A stretch of 64,000 nucleotides of DNA. It comes from Candidatus Eiseniibacteriota bacterium (lineage in GTDB: Bacteria > Eisenbacteria > RBG-16-71-46). Below the pieces are notes generated by a model. The model searched no databases. It saw nothing but the letters and a program-made list of their open reading frames with translations, and was not told the origin of the DNA. Of the stretch, positions 53,705 through 61,456 are shown in pieces. Each line of letters begins with the position of its first letter. The first letter of the stretch is position 1. The DNA is taken from NCBI GenBank assembly GCA_016710095.1, contig JADJLL010000003.1, forward strand, positions 124,001 through 188,000. The letters run 5' to 3'. The position numbers and the translations under genes are program-made.

Positions 53705-55288
53705 TCACTTGAGCAGCAGGATGCGCTCCGAGTCGATCCGCGAGCCGGACTCGAGCTTCGCGAAGTAGAGCCCCGGCGCGGTCGTGCCCGCGTCCCACGT
53801 GACGCGCGTCTCACCCGCGGGCGCGAGCCCGTCGAAGATCGTCGCGAGACGCCGGCCGGTCACGTCGAACACCGAGACCTTCGCCTGCGCCGACTGCGGC
53901 ATGCGGAACGCCAGCTCGGCCGCGCCGCGCACCGGGTTCGGCGCGCACGCGAGGCGCGAGGCGGCGGGCAGCTCGACCGGTACGTCCACCGTCGCACCCG
54001 TGTAGCGGATGCGATGCAGCACGCCGACCGTGCCCGTGAGCAGCGGCGTGTTGATGTTCTGCAGCCAGTACAGGCTGCCGTCGGTGCCGACGGCGGCGTC
54101 GGTCACGGCGCGGAAGCCCGTGCCCCAGTACGCGCCGGGCTGCCCGGGCTCGGGGGCGGACTCCGCCCAGGCGCCGGTGCCACCGGTGAGCAGGTGCAGC
54201 TGGCCGAAGTAGAAGTCGCCCCAGAACGTCGTGCCGCGATAGGCCGCGGGCCAGTTCGCGGTCGCGCCCGGCACCGCGCGGTAGAAGCCGAGCGAGAACA
54301 TCGAATGCAGCGCCGTGTCGCGGTGGTAGGCGACGATCGGCTTGATGTAGCCGTTCGCGGAGTTGCCCGCGCCGCCGGGCTCGGGGCAGCTCGTGCGCGG
54401 CAGCACGGTGTCGAGCCCCTCGCGGTACGGCCAGCCGTAGTTGCGGCCGGGCAGCACTTCGTCGAGCTCTTCCTCGTCGGCCTCGCCCACGTCGGCCGAG
54501 TAGATGCGGCCGTTGGTGGGATCGATCGAGAACGTCCACGGGTTACGGAAGCCGTAGGCCCACACGAGCTTCGCGTTCGAATCGGGCGTCGAGAGCGGAT
54601 TGCCGGTCGCCGGAATGATCAGCGCGCGCGGCGGCTGCGCGCCGGCGGTCGCGGGAATGTTGTTCACCTCGAGCCGCAGGAACTGTCCGCGCAGCGACGT
54701 CGAATCCTGCGCCGTGCACACCTGCTCGTCTTCGCCGAGCGACACGTACAGCTTGCCGTCGGGGCCGAAGCGGATGCAGCCCGCCTGATGATTCGCGTCG
54801 ACGTCGGGAATGTCGCTGATGATCTGGCGCGCGCTGCCGAGCGTGATCGACTCGGCCGCCGAGTTCGACAGCTGACCGGACGCCGTGTAGCGCACGAGAT
54901 GATTGAAGCCGTCCGTGCCGTTGTAGAACACGTACACGTACGGCCGCGCGGGCCAGCCCGGATCGATCGCGAGCCCCTGCGCGCCGCGCTCGTAGCCGGT
55001 GGAGTTCACGCCGGTCACGGTGAAGATCGGGTCGGTGGTCGCGAAGCGCGACTGGTTCATGACCATGCGGATGCGCGCGGTCTTGAGCTCGAGCACGAGC
55101 ATGCGTCCGTCGGGCAGGAACGTGAACGCGCGCGGCAGGTTGAACCCCGCGAGCAGCGAGTCGTCCACGAAGCCCGTGGGGACCTTCACGAGCGCGGACG
55201 TCACGGCGTGTCCGGTGCGCGCCCATCCGAGCGCGAGAACGGCGGCCAGCGCGGGCAGCGCGAGCCGCAGGATTCGGCGAAGCAGCAT
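53705..55288 (-). CDS. Secreted PQQ-type glucose/sorbosone dehydrogenase-like protein with sorting tail
   Basis: 527 residues. The signal peptide is LRLALPALAAVLALGWARTGHA. The body is a six-bladed beta-propeller of the GSDH family (GFNLPRAFTFLPDGRMLVLE, GAQGLAIDPGW, AGCIRFGPDGKLYVSLGED, WAYGFRNPWTFSIDP, GEADEEELDEVLPGRNYGWPYREG). The GFRNPW and GRNYGWP motifs are family signatures. It probably oxidises a sugar or sugar alcohol at the surface using PQQ, while PQQ binding is assumed from the family. The last 85 residues, ACAPNPVRGAAELAFRMP...SVFDVTGRRLATIFDG...APGLYFAKLES, form the FlgD/T9SS-like tail. Confidence 0.88.
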   Translation of the reverse strand: MLLRRILRLALPALAAVLALGWARTGHAVTSALVKVPTGFVDDSLLAGFNLPRAFTFLPDGRMLVLELKTARIRMVMNQSRFATTDPIFTVTGVNSTGYERGAQGLAIDPGWPARPYVYVFYNGTDGFNHLVRYTASGQLSNSAAESITLGSARQIISDIPDVDANHQAGCIRFGPDGKLYVSLGEDEQVCTAQDSTSLRGQFLRLEVNNIPATAGAQPPRALIIPATGNPLSTPDSNAKLVWAYGFRNPWTFSIDPTNGRIYSADVGEADEEELDEVLPGRNYGWPYREGLDTVLPRTSCPEPGGAGNSANGYIKPIVAYHRDTALHSMFSLGFYRAVPGATANWPAAYRGTTFWGDFYFGQLHLLTGGTGAWAESAPEPGQPGAYWGTGFRAVTDAAVGTDGSLYWLQNINTPLLTGTVGVLHRIRYTGATVDVPVELPAASRLACAPNPVRGAAELAFRMPQSAQAKVSVFDVTGRRLATIFDGLAPAGETRVTWDAGTTAPGLYFAKLESGSRIDSERILLLK

Positions 55289-55607
55289 CGAGGAAACTCC
55301 TGAGCGAACGAAGCGGTGGCTGCGTGGTCACGCGCGCCCGGGGGGTTGAGCTGGGACCATGGCACCGCCGATGGACCGGGGTGCCCGGCCACAATGCTAA
55401 AGGGACACCGTCCGCAAGGCGAATGCCACGGGTTCCCCACGGGCGGCCGCCACGCCCGGACGGCGAGCGAAGTCCGCCACGGGCGTGCTTGCGGTCAGAT
55501 GCGCGACCCACCCTCGGGACTCACGGTCCCTCGAGTTCTCGTCCCTCGGCGCGTCCGACCCGCCCTTCGCACGAAGGCATGCGGCATTTCGCAAGGTCCG
55601 GACGGAT
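55289..55607. other. Intergenic region between sugar dehydrogenase and trxB
   Basis: No gene, RNA or clear promoter was recognised here on either strand. Confidence 0.5.
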
Positions 55608-55649
55608 CCGGCGGGCCCTTCGCACACTCCGATGAAGGAGGCCCGCCGG
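55608..55649. repeat. Inverted repeat just upstream of the trxB promoter
   Basis: Ten-base perfect arms, CCGGCGGGCC and GGCCCGCCGG, enclose 22 bases. The right arm abuts the putative -35 TTGGCC. It could be an operator for a dimeric regulator or a chance GC-rich repeat. Confidence 0.5.
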
Positions 55650-55679
55650 TTGGCCGACCCCGCGCGGCGCGGCTAGTAT
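55650..55679 (+). promoter_or_regulatory. Putative trxB promoter
   Basis: TTGGCC, 18 bases, TAGTAT. It ends 45 bases before the GTG at 55725. Confidence 0.45.
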
Positions 55680-55714
55680 CCCGCGCGCTCATCTCACACT
55701 CCCGACATTCCGAT

Positions 55715-55720
55715 GGAGGA
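55715..55720 (+). promoter_or_regulatory. Ribosome binding site that fixes the trxB start
   Basis: GGAGGA lies inside the first codons of a possible ATG start at 55713 but at ideal distance from the GTG at 55725. This supports the GTG. Confidence 0.65.
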
Positions 55721-55724
55721 AGCC

Positions 55725-56684
55725 GTGTCCCGTCTGCACGACGTGCTCATCCTGGGCTCCGGCCCCGCCGGCTACACCGCGGCCGTGTACACCGCTCGCG
55801 CCAATCTCAAGCCCGTGCTCTTCACCGGACTCCAGCCCGGCGGCCAGCTCACGATCACGACCGAAGTCGAGAACTACCCCGGCTTCCCCGAAGGCATCAT
55901 GGGCCCCGAGCTCATGGAGCACTTCCGCGCGCAGGCCGCGCGCTTCGGCACCGAGATCCTCGACACGATGGTCGAGAAGGTGGACTTCTCGCAGCGCCCG
56001 TTCCGCGTGTGGTCCGACGGTGTCGAGTACCAGGCGAAGAGCGTGATCGTCGCGACCGGCGCGAGCGCCATGCTGCTCGGCCTCCCGAGCGAGACGCAGT
56101 ACATGGGCTTCGGCGTTTCCGCGTGCGCGACGTGCGACGGGTTCTTCTTCAAGGGCCGCCGCGTGATCGTGGTCGGCGGTGGCGACACCGCGCTCGAAGA
56201 GGCGAACTTCCTCACGCGCTTCTGCACGGAGGTCGTGCTCGTGCACCGGCGCGACGAGTTGCGCGGATCGAAGATCATGCGCGAGCGCGCGCTCGCGAAC
56301 GAGAAGATCAAGTTCGAGTGGAACTCCGAGATCGCCGAAGTGCTCGGCGAGGACGGCAAGAAGGTGACGGGTGTGCGCCTGCGCGACACGAAGACCGGCG
56401 CGCTGCGCGAGATGGCGATCGACGGCGTGTTCATCGCGATCGGCCACAAGCCCAACACCGCGTTCCTCGGCGGACAGCTCGAGACGGACGACAAGGGCTA
56501 CCTGCACGTGAAGCCCGGCACGTCGTACACGAACGTCGAAGGCGTGTTCGCCGCCGGCGACGTGCACGACAAGGTGTACCGGCAGGCCATCACCGCCGCG
56601 GGCAGCGGCTGCATGGCGGCCATCGATTGCGAACGCTGGCTCGAAGCGCAGGCGCACGCCGAACACTCGGCCGCCGCGCGCTGA
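55725..56684 (+). CDS. trxB: Thioredoxin reductase
   Basis: 319 residues from the GTG at 55725, chosen because of the ribosome site at 55715 (an ATG at 55713 would add four residues). The FAD-binding site is VLILGSGPAGYTAAVYTARAN. The active dithiol is CATC, in SACATCDGFFFKG at about residue 135. The NADPH site is VIVVGGGDTALEEANFL with HRRDELR after it, and the C-terminal FAD motif is GVFAAGDVHDKVYRQA. It uses NADPH to reduce thioredoxin in the cytoplasm. It is followed by the ETF-quinone oxidoreductase gene, 19 bases on. Confidence 0.95.
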   Translation: MSRLHDVLILGSGPAGYTAAVYTARANLKPVLFTGLQPGGQLTITTEVENYPGFPEGIMGPELMEHFRAQAARFGTEILDTMVEKVDFSQRPFRVWSDGVEYQAKSVIVATGASAMLLGLPSETQYMGFGVSACATCDGFFFKGRRVIVVGGGDTALEEANFLTRFCTEVVLVHRRDELRGSKIMRERALANEKIKFEWNSEIAEVLGEDGKKVTGVRLRDTKTGALREMAIDGVFIAIGHKPNTAFLGGQLETDDKGYLHVKPGTSYTNVEGVFAAGDVHDKVYRQAITAAGSGCMAAIDCERWLEAQAHAEHSAAAR

Positions 56685-56703
56685 TTCTTTTCCGGAGGTC
56701 GTC

Positions 56704-58392
56704 GTGGAGCGCGAAGTTCTCGAGTTCGACGTGCAGTTCGTCGGCGCCGGTCCCGCGGGACTCGCCGGCGCCATTCACCTCGCGAACCTGATCGAGAAGC
56801 ACAACGAGGCGATCGCCGCGGGCGGACCGGGCGAAGCCATCGGCGAAACCAACATCGCCGTGCTCGAGAAGGCTTCCGAAGTCGGCGCGCACGGATTCTC
56901 GGGCGCGGTCATGGACCCGCGCGGCATCCGCGAGCTGATGCCCGACTTCCTCGAGAAGGGCTGCCCGATCGCCGCCGAAGTGGCGGGCGACGACATGTAC
57001 ATCCTGTCCGAAAGCGGCCAGTTCAAACTGCCGTTCCTGCCGCCGGTGCTGCACAACCACGGCAGCTACATCGTCAGCCTCGGCGACCTCACGCGCTGGA
57101 TGGCGGGCATCGCCGAGGAGAAGGGCGTCTTGATCGCGACCGAGACCCCGGCCGCGACACCGCTGCTCGAGAACGGCAAGCTGCTCGGCGTGCGCACCGG
57201 CGACAAGGGCGTGAACAAGTCCGGCGAGCGCAAGGGCACCTTCATGATGGGCGCCGACGCGCTCGCCAAGGCGACGGTCCTCTGCGAAGGCCCGCGCGGC
57301 ACGATCACGAAGCAGCTCGAGTCCGCGCTCGGCCTGACCAAGAACAGCGATCCGCAGAACTACGCGACCGGCGTGAAGGAGCTGTGGGAAGTGCCGGCCG
57401 GCCAGGCGCAGAAGGGCGCGGTCATCCACACGATGAACTGGCCGCTCAAGCCCGACACGTTCGGCGGCGGTTTCATCTACGGGCTCAGCGACACGCAGTG
57501 GGCCGTGGGCTTCGCGACCGGGCTCGACGCGTCGGATCCGACGAGCGATCCGCACGCGAACCTGCAGCGCTTCAAGACGCACCCGTTCGTGCGCCGGTTG
57601 CTCGAGGGCGGCAAGCCGATCGCGTACGGCGCGAAGGCGATTCCCGAGGGCGGCTGGTACGCGATGCCGAAGCTGTCGGCCGACGGCCTGCTGCTCGCGG
57701 GCGACGCGGGCGGCTTCCTGAACGGCGGACGGCTCAAGGGCATTCACCTCGCGATCAAGTCGGGCATGCTCGCCGCCGAGACGCTGTTCGAGTGCCTCAA
57801 GGCGAACGACTTCTCCGCCGCGAAGCTCGCGACGTACGAGACGCGCGTCGCGCAGTCGTGGGCGGCCGAAGAGCTGAAGAGCATGCGCAACTTCCACCAG
57901 GCGTTCGACGGCGGGCTGTGGCAGGCGATGCCGCGCACCGGCTTCCAGATGTACATGGGCGGGCTCGATCCGTTCGGCGATCACCTGAAAGGCCACGCAC
58001 CGCACACGAAGGTGCGCAAGCTCCGCGACGTGCACCCGAACGGCAAGCCGGAGCCGATGAAGTTCGACGGCAAGCTCACGTTCGACAAGCTCGCCGACGT
58101 CTACCTGTCCGGCACCATGCACGACGAGGACCAGCCCGTGCACCTCGTGGTCGCCGACACGAGCGTGTGCGCCACGAAGTGCCGCGAGGAGTACGGCAAC
58201 CCCTGCCAGCACTTCTGCCCCGCGGCCGTGTACGAGATGGTGCCCGACGAGTCGAAGCCCGGCGCGCTGCAGCTGCGCATCAACGCGTCGAACTGCGTGC
58301 ACTGCAAGACGTGCGACATCGCCGACCCGTACCAGATCATCACGTGGACGACGCCCGAGGGCGGCGGCGGTCCGAACTACAAGCAGCTGTAG
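56704..58392 (+). CDS. Electron-transfer flavoprotein:quinone oxidoreductase (ETF-QO)
   Basis: 562 residues from a GTG 4 bases after GGAGGTCGTC. FAD binding is FVGAGPAGLAGAIHLANL. Typical ETF-QO signatures follow: GFSGAVMDPRGIRELMP, GDLTRWMAG, GGGFIYGLSDTQWAVGFATGLD, LLAGDAGGFLNGGRLKGIHLAIKSG. The C-terminal 4Fe-4S domain has NPCQHFCPAAVYE and INASNCVHCKTCDIADP. The enzyme takes electrons from ETF and passes them to quinone at the membrane surface, as in fatty acid and amino acid oxidation. No etfA or etfB is present in this window. The length is normal for bacterial forms. Confidence 0.95.
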   Translation: MEREVLEFDVQFVGAGPAGLAGAIHLANLIEKHNEAIAAGGPGEAIGETNIAVLEKASEVGAHGFSGAVMDPRGIRELMPDFLEKGCPIAAEVAGDDMYILSESGQFKLPFLPPVLHNHGSYIVSLGDLTRWMAGIAEEKGVLIATETPAATPLLENGKLLGVRTGDKGVNKSGERKGTFMMGADALAKATVLCEGPRGTITKQLESALGLTKNSDPQNYATGVKELWEVPAGQAQKGAVIHTMNWPLKPDTFGGGFIYGLSDTQWAVGFATGLDASDPTSDPHANLQRFKTHPFVRRLLEGGKPIAYGAKAIPEGGWYAMPKLSADGLLLAGDAGGFLNGGRLKGIHLAIKSGMLAAETLFECLKANDFSAAKLATYETRVAQSWAAEELKSMRNFHQAFDGGLWQAMPRTGFQMYMGGLDPFGDHLKGHAPHTKVRKLRDVHPNGKPEPMKFDGKLTFDKLADVYLSGTMHDEDQPVHLVVADTSVCATKCREEYGNPCQHFCPAAVYEMVPDESKPGALQLRINASNCVHCKTCDIADPYQIITWTTPEGGGGPNYKQL

Positions 58393-58459
58393 CGCTCGCG
58401 CGCCGGCACCTGCGCCGCGAACGGCGCGCCGGAGGCGCGCATCGAGCAGAGCCAAAAGA

Positions 58460-58492
58460 AAGAGGCGGTCGCGACATCTGCGACCGCCTCTT
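58460..58492. terminator. Bidirectional terminator between ETF-QO and the YWKTHP gene
   Basis: Perfect 13-base arms (AAGAGGCGGTCGC and its complement), 7-base loop. TCTTTTGGC follows on the minus strand and CTCC on the plus strand. Confidence 0.75.
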
Positions 58493-58512
58493 CTCCGTCC
58501 GAGCCGGGACGA

Positions 58513-59043
58513 TTACCGGTAGAAGCTCTTGATCGAGCCCCAGCTGCTCACGCGCGCCGTCGTCGTCGAGCCGCAGTGCGGCACTCCGAGCAGCCCGTTG
58601 TTGTAGTTGTCGAGCGTCGCGACCAGCGCGCTCACCTGACCGGGCGGCAGCGTGCCGATGCCGACCGGCGGGCAGACCTTGTTCGCGATGAGCGCGTCCG
58701 CCTGCGTGATGGTCGTGCCGAGCGGCACGGAGTCCGCGCCCTGCGCCACGCTGAGCTTCGCGGCGATCAGCTGCTGCGAAAGGCTCACGAGGCCGTTGCC
58801 CTGCACGGGCTGGTTGAGGATCAGCTGCAGCTGCGTGGCGTTGTAGGTGATCGTGCCGAGCGTCAGCGTGGTCGTGGGCCACTGGTCGGGGTGCGTCTTC
58901 CAGTAACCGATCGTGTAGGTGCAGTCCTGCTTGCCCACGCCCGGCGCGGCGATCGTCAGCGCGCGCGCGGCGGCCGGAGCGAACGCCACGGCGACGGCCG
59001 CGGCCAGGACGAGTGCGAAGAGCCGGTGTCTCAAGAGATTCAT
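58513..59043 (-). CDS. Secreted YWKTHP-motif hypothetical protein
   Basis: 176 residues from 59043 with a signal peptide (LFALVLAAAVAVAFAPAAARA). The mature part starts near a conserved CTYTIGYWKTHPDQWP. LTLGTITYNATQLQLILNQP, then LSQQLIAAKLSVAQGAD and ITQADALIANKVCP follow. This block occurs in many secreted bacterial proteins, often next to sorting signals, but has no known function. Two or three Cys could make disulfides (CTYT, KVCPP, PHCG). It is a single gene divided from its convergent neighbour by a terminator. A role at the cell surface is plausible. Confidence 0.7.
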   Translation of the reverse strand: MNLLRHRLFALVLAAAVAVAFAPAAARALTIAAPGVGKQDCTYTIGYWKTHPDQWPTTTLTLGTITYNATQLQLILNQPVQGNGLVSLSQQLIAAKLSVAQGADSVPLGTTITQADALIANKVCPPVGIGTLPPGQVSALVATLDNYNNGLLGVPHCGSTTTARVSSWGSIKSFYR

Positions 59044-59148
59044 CGTGTCTCCCGAAGCGGGGTGTGCTGGCGAGATGCGGTGCGACACGAGACAAGTGTG
59101 CGGACGGGCGAAGGACGCACCAAAGGGAACCGCGACGAAGGCCGTGAA

Positions 59149-59166
59149 TGGTCATTTTCTTGACCA
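59149..59166. repeat. Operator-like inverted repeat upstream of the DUF6600 gene
   Basis: TGGTCA, 6 T-rich bases, TGACCA. It sits in the divergent gap between the YWKTHP and DUF6600 genes, in the most AT-rich part. Confidence 0.45.
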
Positions 59167-59215
59167 GAAACCGCCCGATTTCGGGGTTTATTACCCAAAC
59201 CCGCCTCGCGGACGG

Positions 59216-59245
59216 TTCGGGCGCCCGCCCGCGCGGGTGTATGGT
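59216..59245 (+). promoter_or_regulatory. Putative promoter of the DUF6600 gene
   Basis: TTCGGG, 18 bases, TATGGT. It ends 41 bases before the GTG at 59287. Confidence 0.4.
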
Positions 59246-59286
59246 GCGCACGACCTTTCACCACCCACGTCTTCCCGAGGTGTTTC

Positions 59287-60315
59287 GTGATCCGTCGCCC
59301 GCTCGTCCTGGCCGCCTCACTCGCGCTCGCCGCGCTCGTTTCCTCCTGCGCCGTTCACGACGCGCAGGACTCCCTCGGCCCCAGCGTGTACGACGCTCCG
59401 CCCGCCGCGCAGGCGATGCCCTCCGCGAAGCTCGGCCTGCCGCCGCAGTACCGCGTCTTCCACGACGAACTCGCGGAGTACGGCGACTGGACGCTCATCG
59501 AGCCGTACGGCTGGTGCTTCCGTCCCGCGGTGAACTTCGTCGCGTGGCGTCCCTACAGCCAGGGCTGGTGGGAGCCGTCGGACTCGTACGGCTGGATCTG
59601 GAACTCGAACGAACCGTTCGGCTGGATCACGTACCACTACGGCTCGTGGTTCTACGACCGCTTCCAGGGCTGGGTGTGGCAGCCGGGTCCGGTGTGGGGA
59701 CCGGCGTGGGTCGCTTGGGCGCAGATCGACGACTACATCGGCTGGGCGCCGCTCGCGCCGGTCGAGATGCAGGACGTGCCCGACTCTCCCGACGGCATCT
59801 TCCAGTTCGTGCGCGCGCCGCAGTTCGTGTCGTCCAGCATCAGCACGCAGGCGCTCTACGTGCGCCGTCTCGCGGACACGCGCGGCGCGCTGCGCTCGAT
59901 CGAGAACATCGAGCGCGTGAAGGGCACCGCGATCAACCGCGGACCCGACGAGTACACGCTGCGCAGCCTCGGCGCCGCGGTGCCGACGCGCGTGGACGAC
60001 ACGCGCTTCCGTCGCGCCTCGCTGCCGGACGGCCTCGCGCTGCCGGACGAAGCCCAGCTCGTGCGCAACTCGCGCCGCATGATCGACGTCGCCGCATACG
60101 AACTGTCGCAGGTGCGCGCGGGCAACGTGCCGAACATTCCGCCGCCCGCACCCGCACCCCCGCCTTCCACCGGCAGCGGCACGCCGCGCGTGAAGCCCGC
60201 GCCCACGCATTCGCCGAACGACACCACGCACGTGAAGCGCCCGCCGATGCCGCGCGGCGGCAAGCCCGGCGGGAAGCCGCGCCCGGGCACGCCCGCGGAC
60301 ACGACGCGCGGCTGA
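59287..60315 (+). CDS. DUF6600-type lipoprotein with Tyr/Trp-rich repeats
   Basis: 342 residues. The N-terminus MIRRPLVLAASLALAALVSSC ends in a lipobox-like site with Cys21. Residues about 55-165 hold tandem aromatic repeats (YGDWTLIEPYGWCFRP, YGWIWNSNEPFGWITYHYG, FQGWVWQPGPVWGPAWVAW, YIGWAPLAP), as in DUF6600/FecR-associated proteins. Residues 185-270 are mixed. The last 75 residues are Pro, Thr and Arg/Lys-rich (PPPAPAPPPSTGSGTP, KPGGKPRPG), probably disordered. Located in the periplasm or at the outer membrane. A structural or regulatory role is unknown. It starts a plus-strand cluster with queG, 13 bases on. Confidence 0.75.
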   Translation: MIRRPLVLAASLALAALVSSCAVHDAQDSLGPSVYDAPPAAQAMPSAKLGLPPQYRVFHDELAEYGDWTLIEPYGWCFRPAVNFVAWRPYSQGWWEPSDSYGWIWNSNEPFGWITYHYGSWFYDRFQGWVWQPGPVWGPAWVAWAQIDDYIGWAPLAPVEMQDVPDSPDGIFQFVRAPQFVSSSISTQALYVRRLADTRGALRSIENIERVKGTAINRGPDEYTLRSLGAAVPTRVDDTRFRRASLPDGLALPDEAQLVRNSRRMIDVAAYELSQVRAGNVPNIPPPAPAPPPSTGSGTPRVKPAPTHSPNDTTHVKRPPMPRGGKPGGKPRPGTPADTTRG

Positions 60316-60328
60316 TCCGCGCGCGCCG

Positions 60329-61456
60329 ATGACGCCGAAAGAGCAGCTGATCGCGCGCGCGCTCGACGCGGGCTTCGCGATGGCGCGCATCGCCGCGGTC
60401 GGACCGATCGAAGCGCAGGGCCACTACGAAGCGTGGCTCGAGGCCGGGCGTCACGGCGACATGGCGTGGCTCGCCTCGCCCAAGCACCGCGCGCGACGCG
60501 CCGATCCGTCGCTGCTCGTGCCCGGCATCCGCTCCGTGCTCAGCGTCGCGCTCTGCTATCTGCCGGAGGCGGACGAAGCGCGAAGCCTGCGACTCGGGCG
60601 CATCGCGCGCTACGCCGCGGGCGAGGACTACCACCGCGTCATGAAGGACAAGCTGCTCGCGCTCGAGACGTGGATCCGCACCGAACTCTTCCCCGGCTCG
60701 GGCTCGCTCTGGTACGCGGACACGGGCGCGATCCTCGAACGCGGCTGGGCCGAGCGCGCGGGGATCGGCTGGGTGGGCAAGCACTCGGGCGTGCTCTCTC
60801 CCGCGATCGGCTCGTGGTTCCTGCTCGGGCAGATCCTGCTCGACCGCGAACTCGAGCCCGACGCGCCGGTGGGCAAGGATCATTGCGGCACGTGCACGCG
60901 CTGCCTCGACGCGTGCCCGACGCGCGCGATCGTCGCGCCCTACCAGGTCGACGCGCGGCTGTGCATCTCGTACCTCACGATCGAGCACAAGGGCGTCGTG
61001 CCGCGCGAGCTGCGCGCGCCGATCGGCGACTGGCTGTTCGGCTGCGACCTCTGCCTCGACGCGTGCCCGTGGAACCGCTTCGCGCCGCCCGCGCGCGAGG
61101 CGCGCCTGCACGCGCGCGAGCTGGACGGCTGGACGCTCGAGCGCTTCCTCGGGCTGACCGAAGCGGGCTTCTTCGAACTGTTCGCCGAGAGCCCGATCCG
61201 CCGCGCGGACCGCGAAGGGTTCGTGCGCAACGTGTGCATCGTGCTCGGCAACCGGCGCGACGATCGCGCCGTTCCCGCGCTCGCACGCACGCTCGAGCAC
61301 GACGTCTCGCCGCTCGTGCGGCTGCACGCGGCGTGGGCGCTCGGCCGCATCGGCGGCACCGCGGCGCGCGCGGCGCTCGCCCGCGCGGCGACGCGCGAAC
61401 ACGACACGCAGGTTCACGACGAAATCCGGCATTCGCTCTCGGAGGCGGCGGCATGA
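60329..61456 (+). CDS. queG: Epoxyqueuosine reductase
   Basis: 375 residues. The cobalamin-dependent reductase domain has AGRHGDMAWLASP, GSLWYADTGAILERGWAERAG and IGWVGKHSGVLSP. Two 4Fe-4S clusters are shown by CGTCTRCLDACPT and FGCDLCLDACPWN. A HEAT-like helical tail (VRLHAAWALGRIGGTAARAAL) ends it. It carries out the last step of queuosine synthesis, reducing epoxyqueuosine in tRNA. The rest of the pathway is not in this window. Its stop overlaps the GH53 start by ATGA, an odd pairing of a tRNA-modification enzyme with a secreted hydrolase. Confidence 0.93.
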   Translation: MTPKEQLIARALDAGFAMARIAAVGPIEAQGHYEAWLEAGRHGDMAWLASPKHRARRADPSLLVPGIRSVLSVALCYLPEADEARSLRLGRIARYAAGEDYHRVMKDKLLALETWIRTELFPGSGSLWYADTGAILERGWAERAGIGWVGKHSGVLSPAIGSWFLLGQILLDRELEPDAPVGKDHCGTCTRCLDACPTRAIVAPYQVDARLCISYLTIEHKGVVPRELRAPIGDWLFGCDLCLDACPWNRFAPPAREARLHARELDGWTLERFLGLTEAGFFELFAESPIRRADREGFVRNVCIVLGNRRDDRAVPALARTLEHDVSPLVRLHAAWALGRIGGTAARAALARAATREHDTQVHDEIRHSLSEAAA

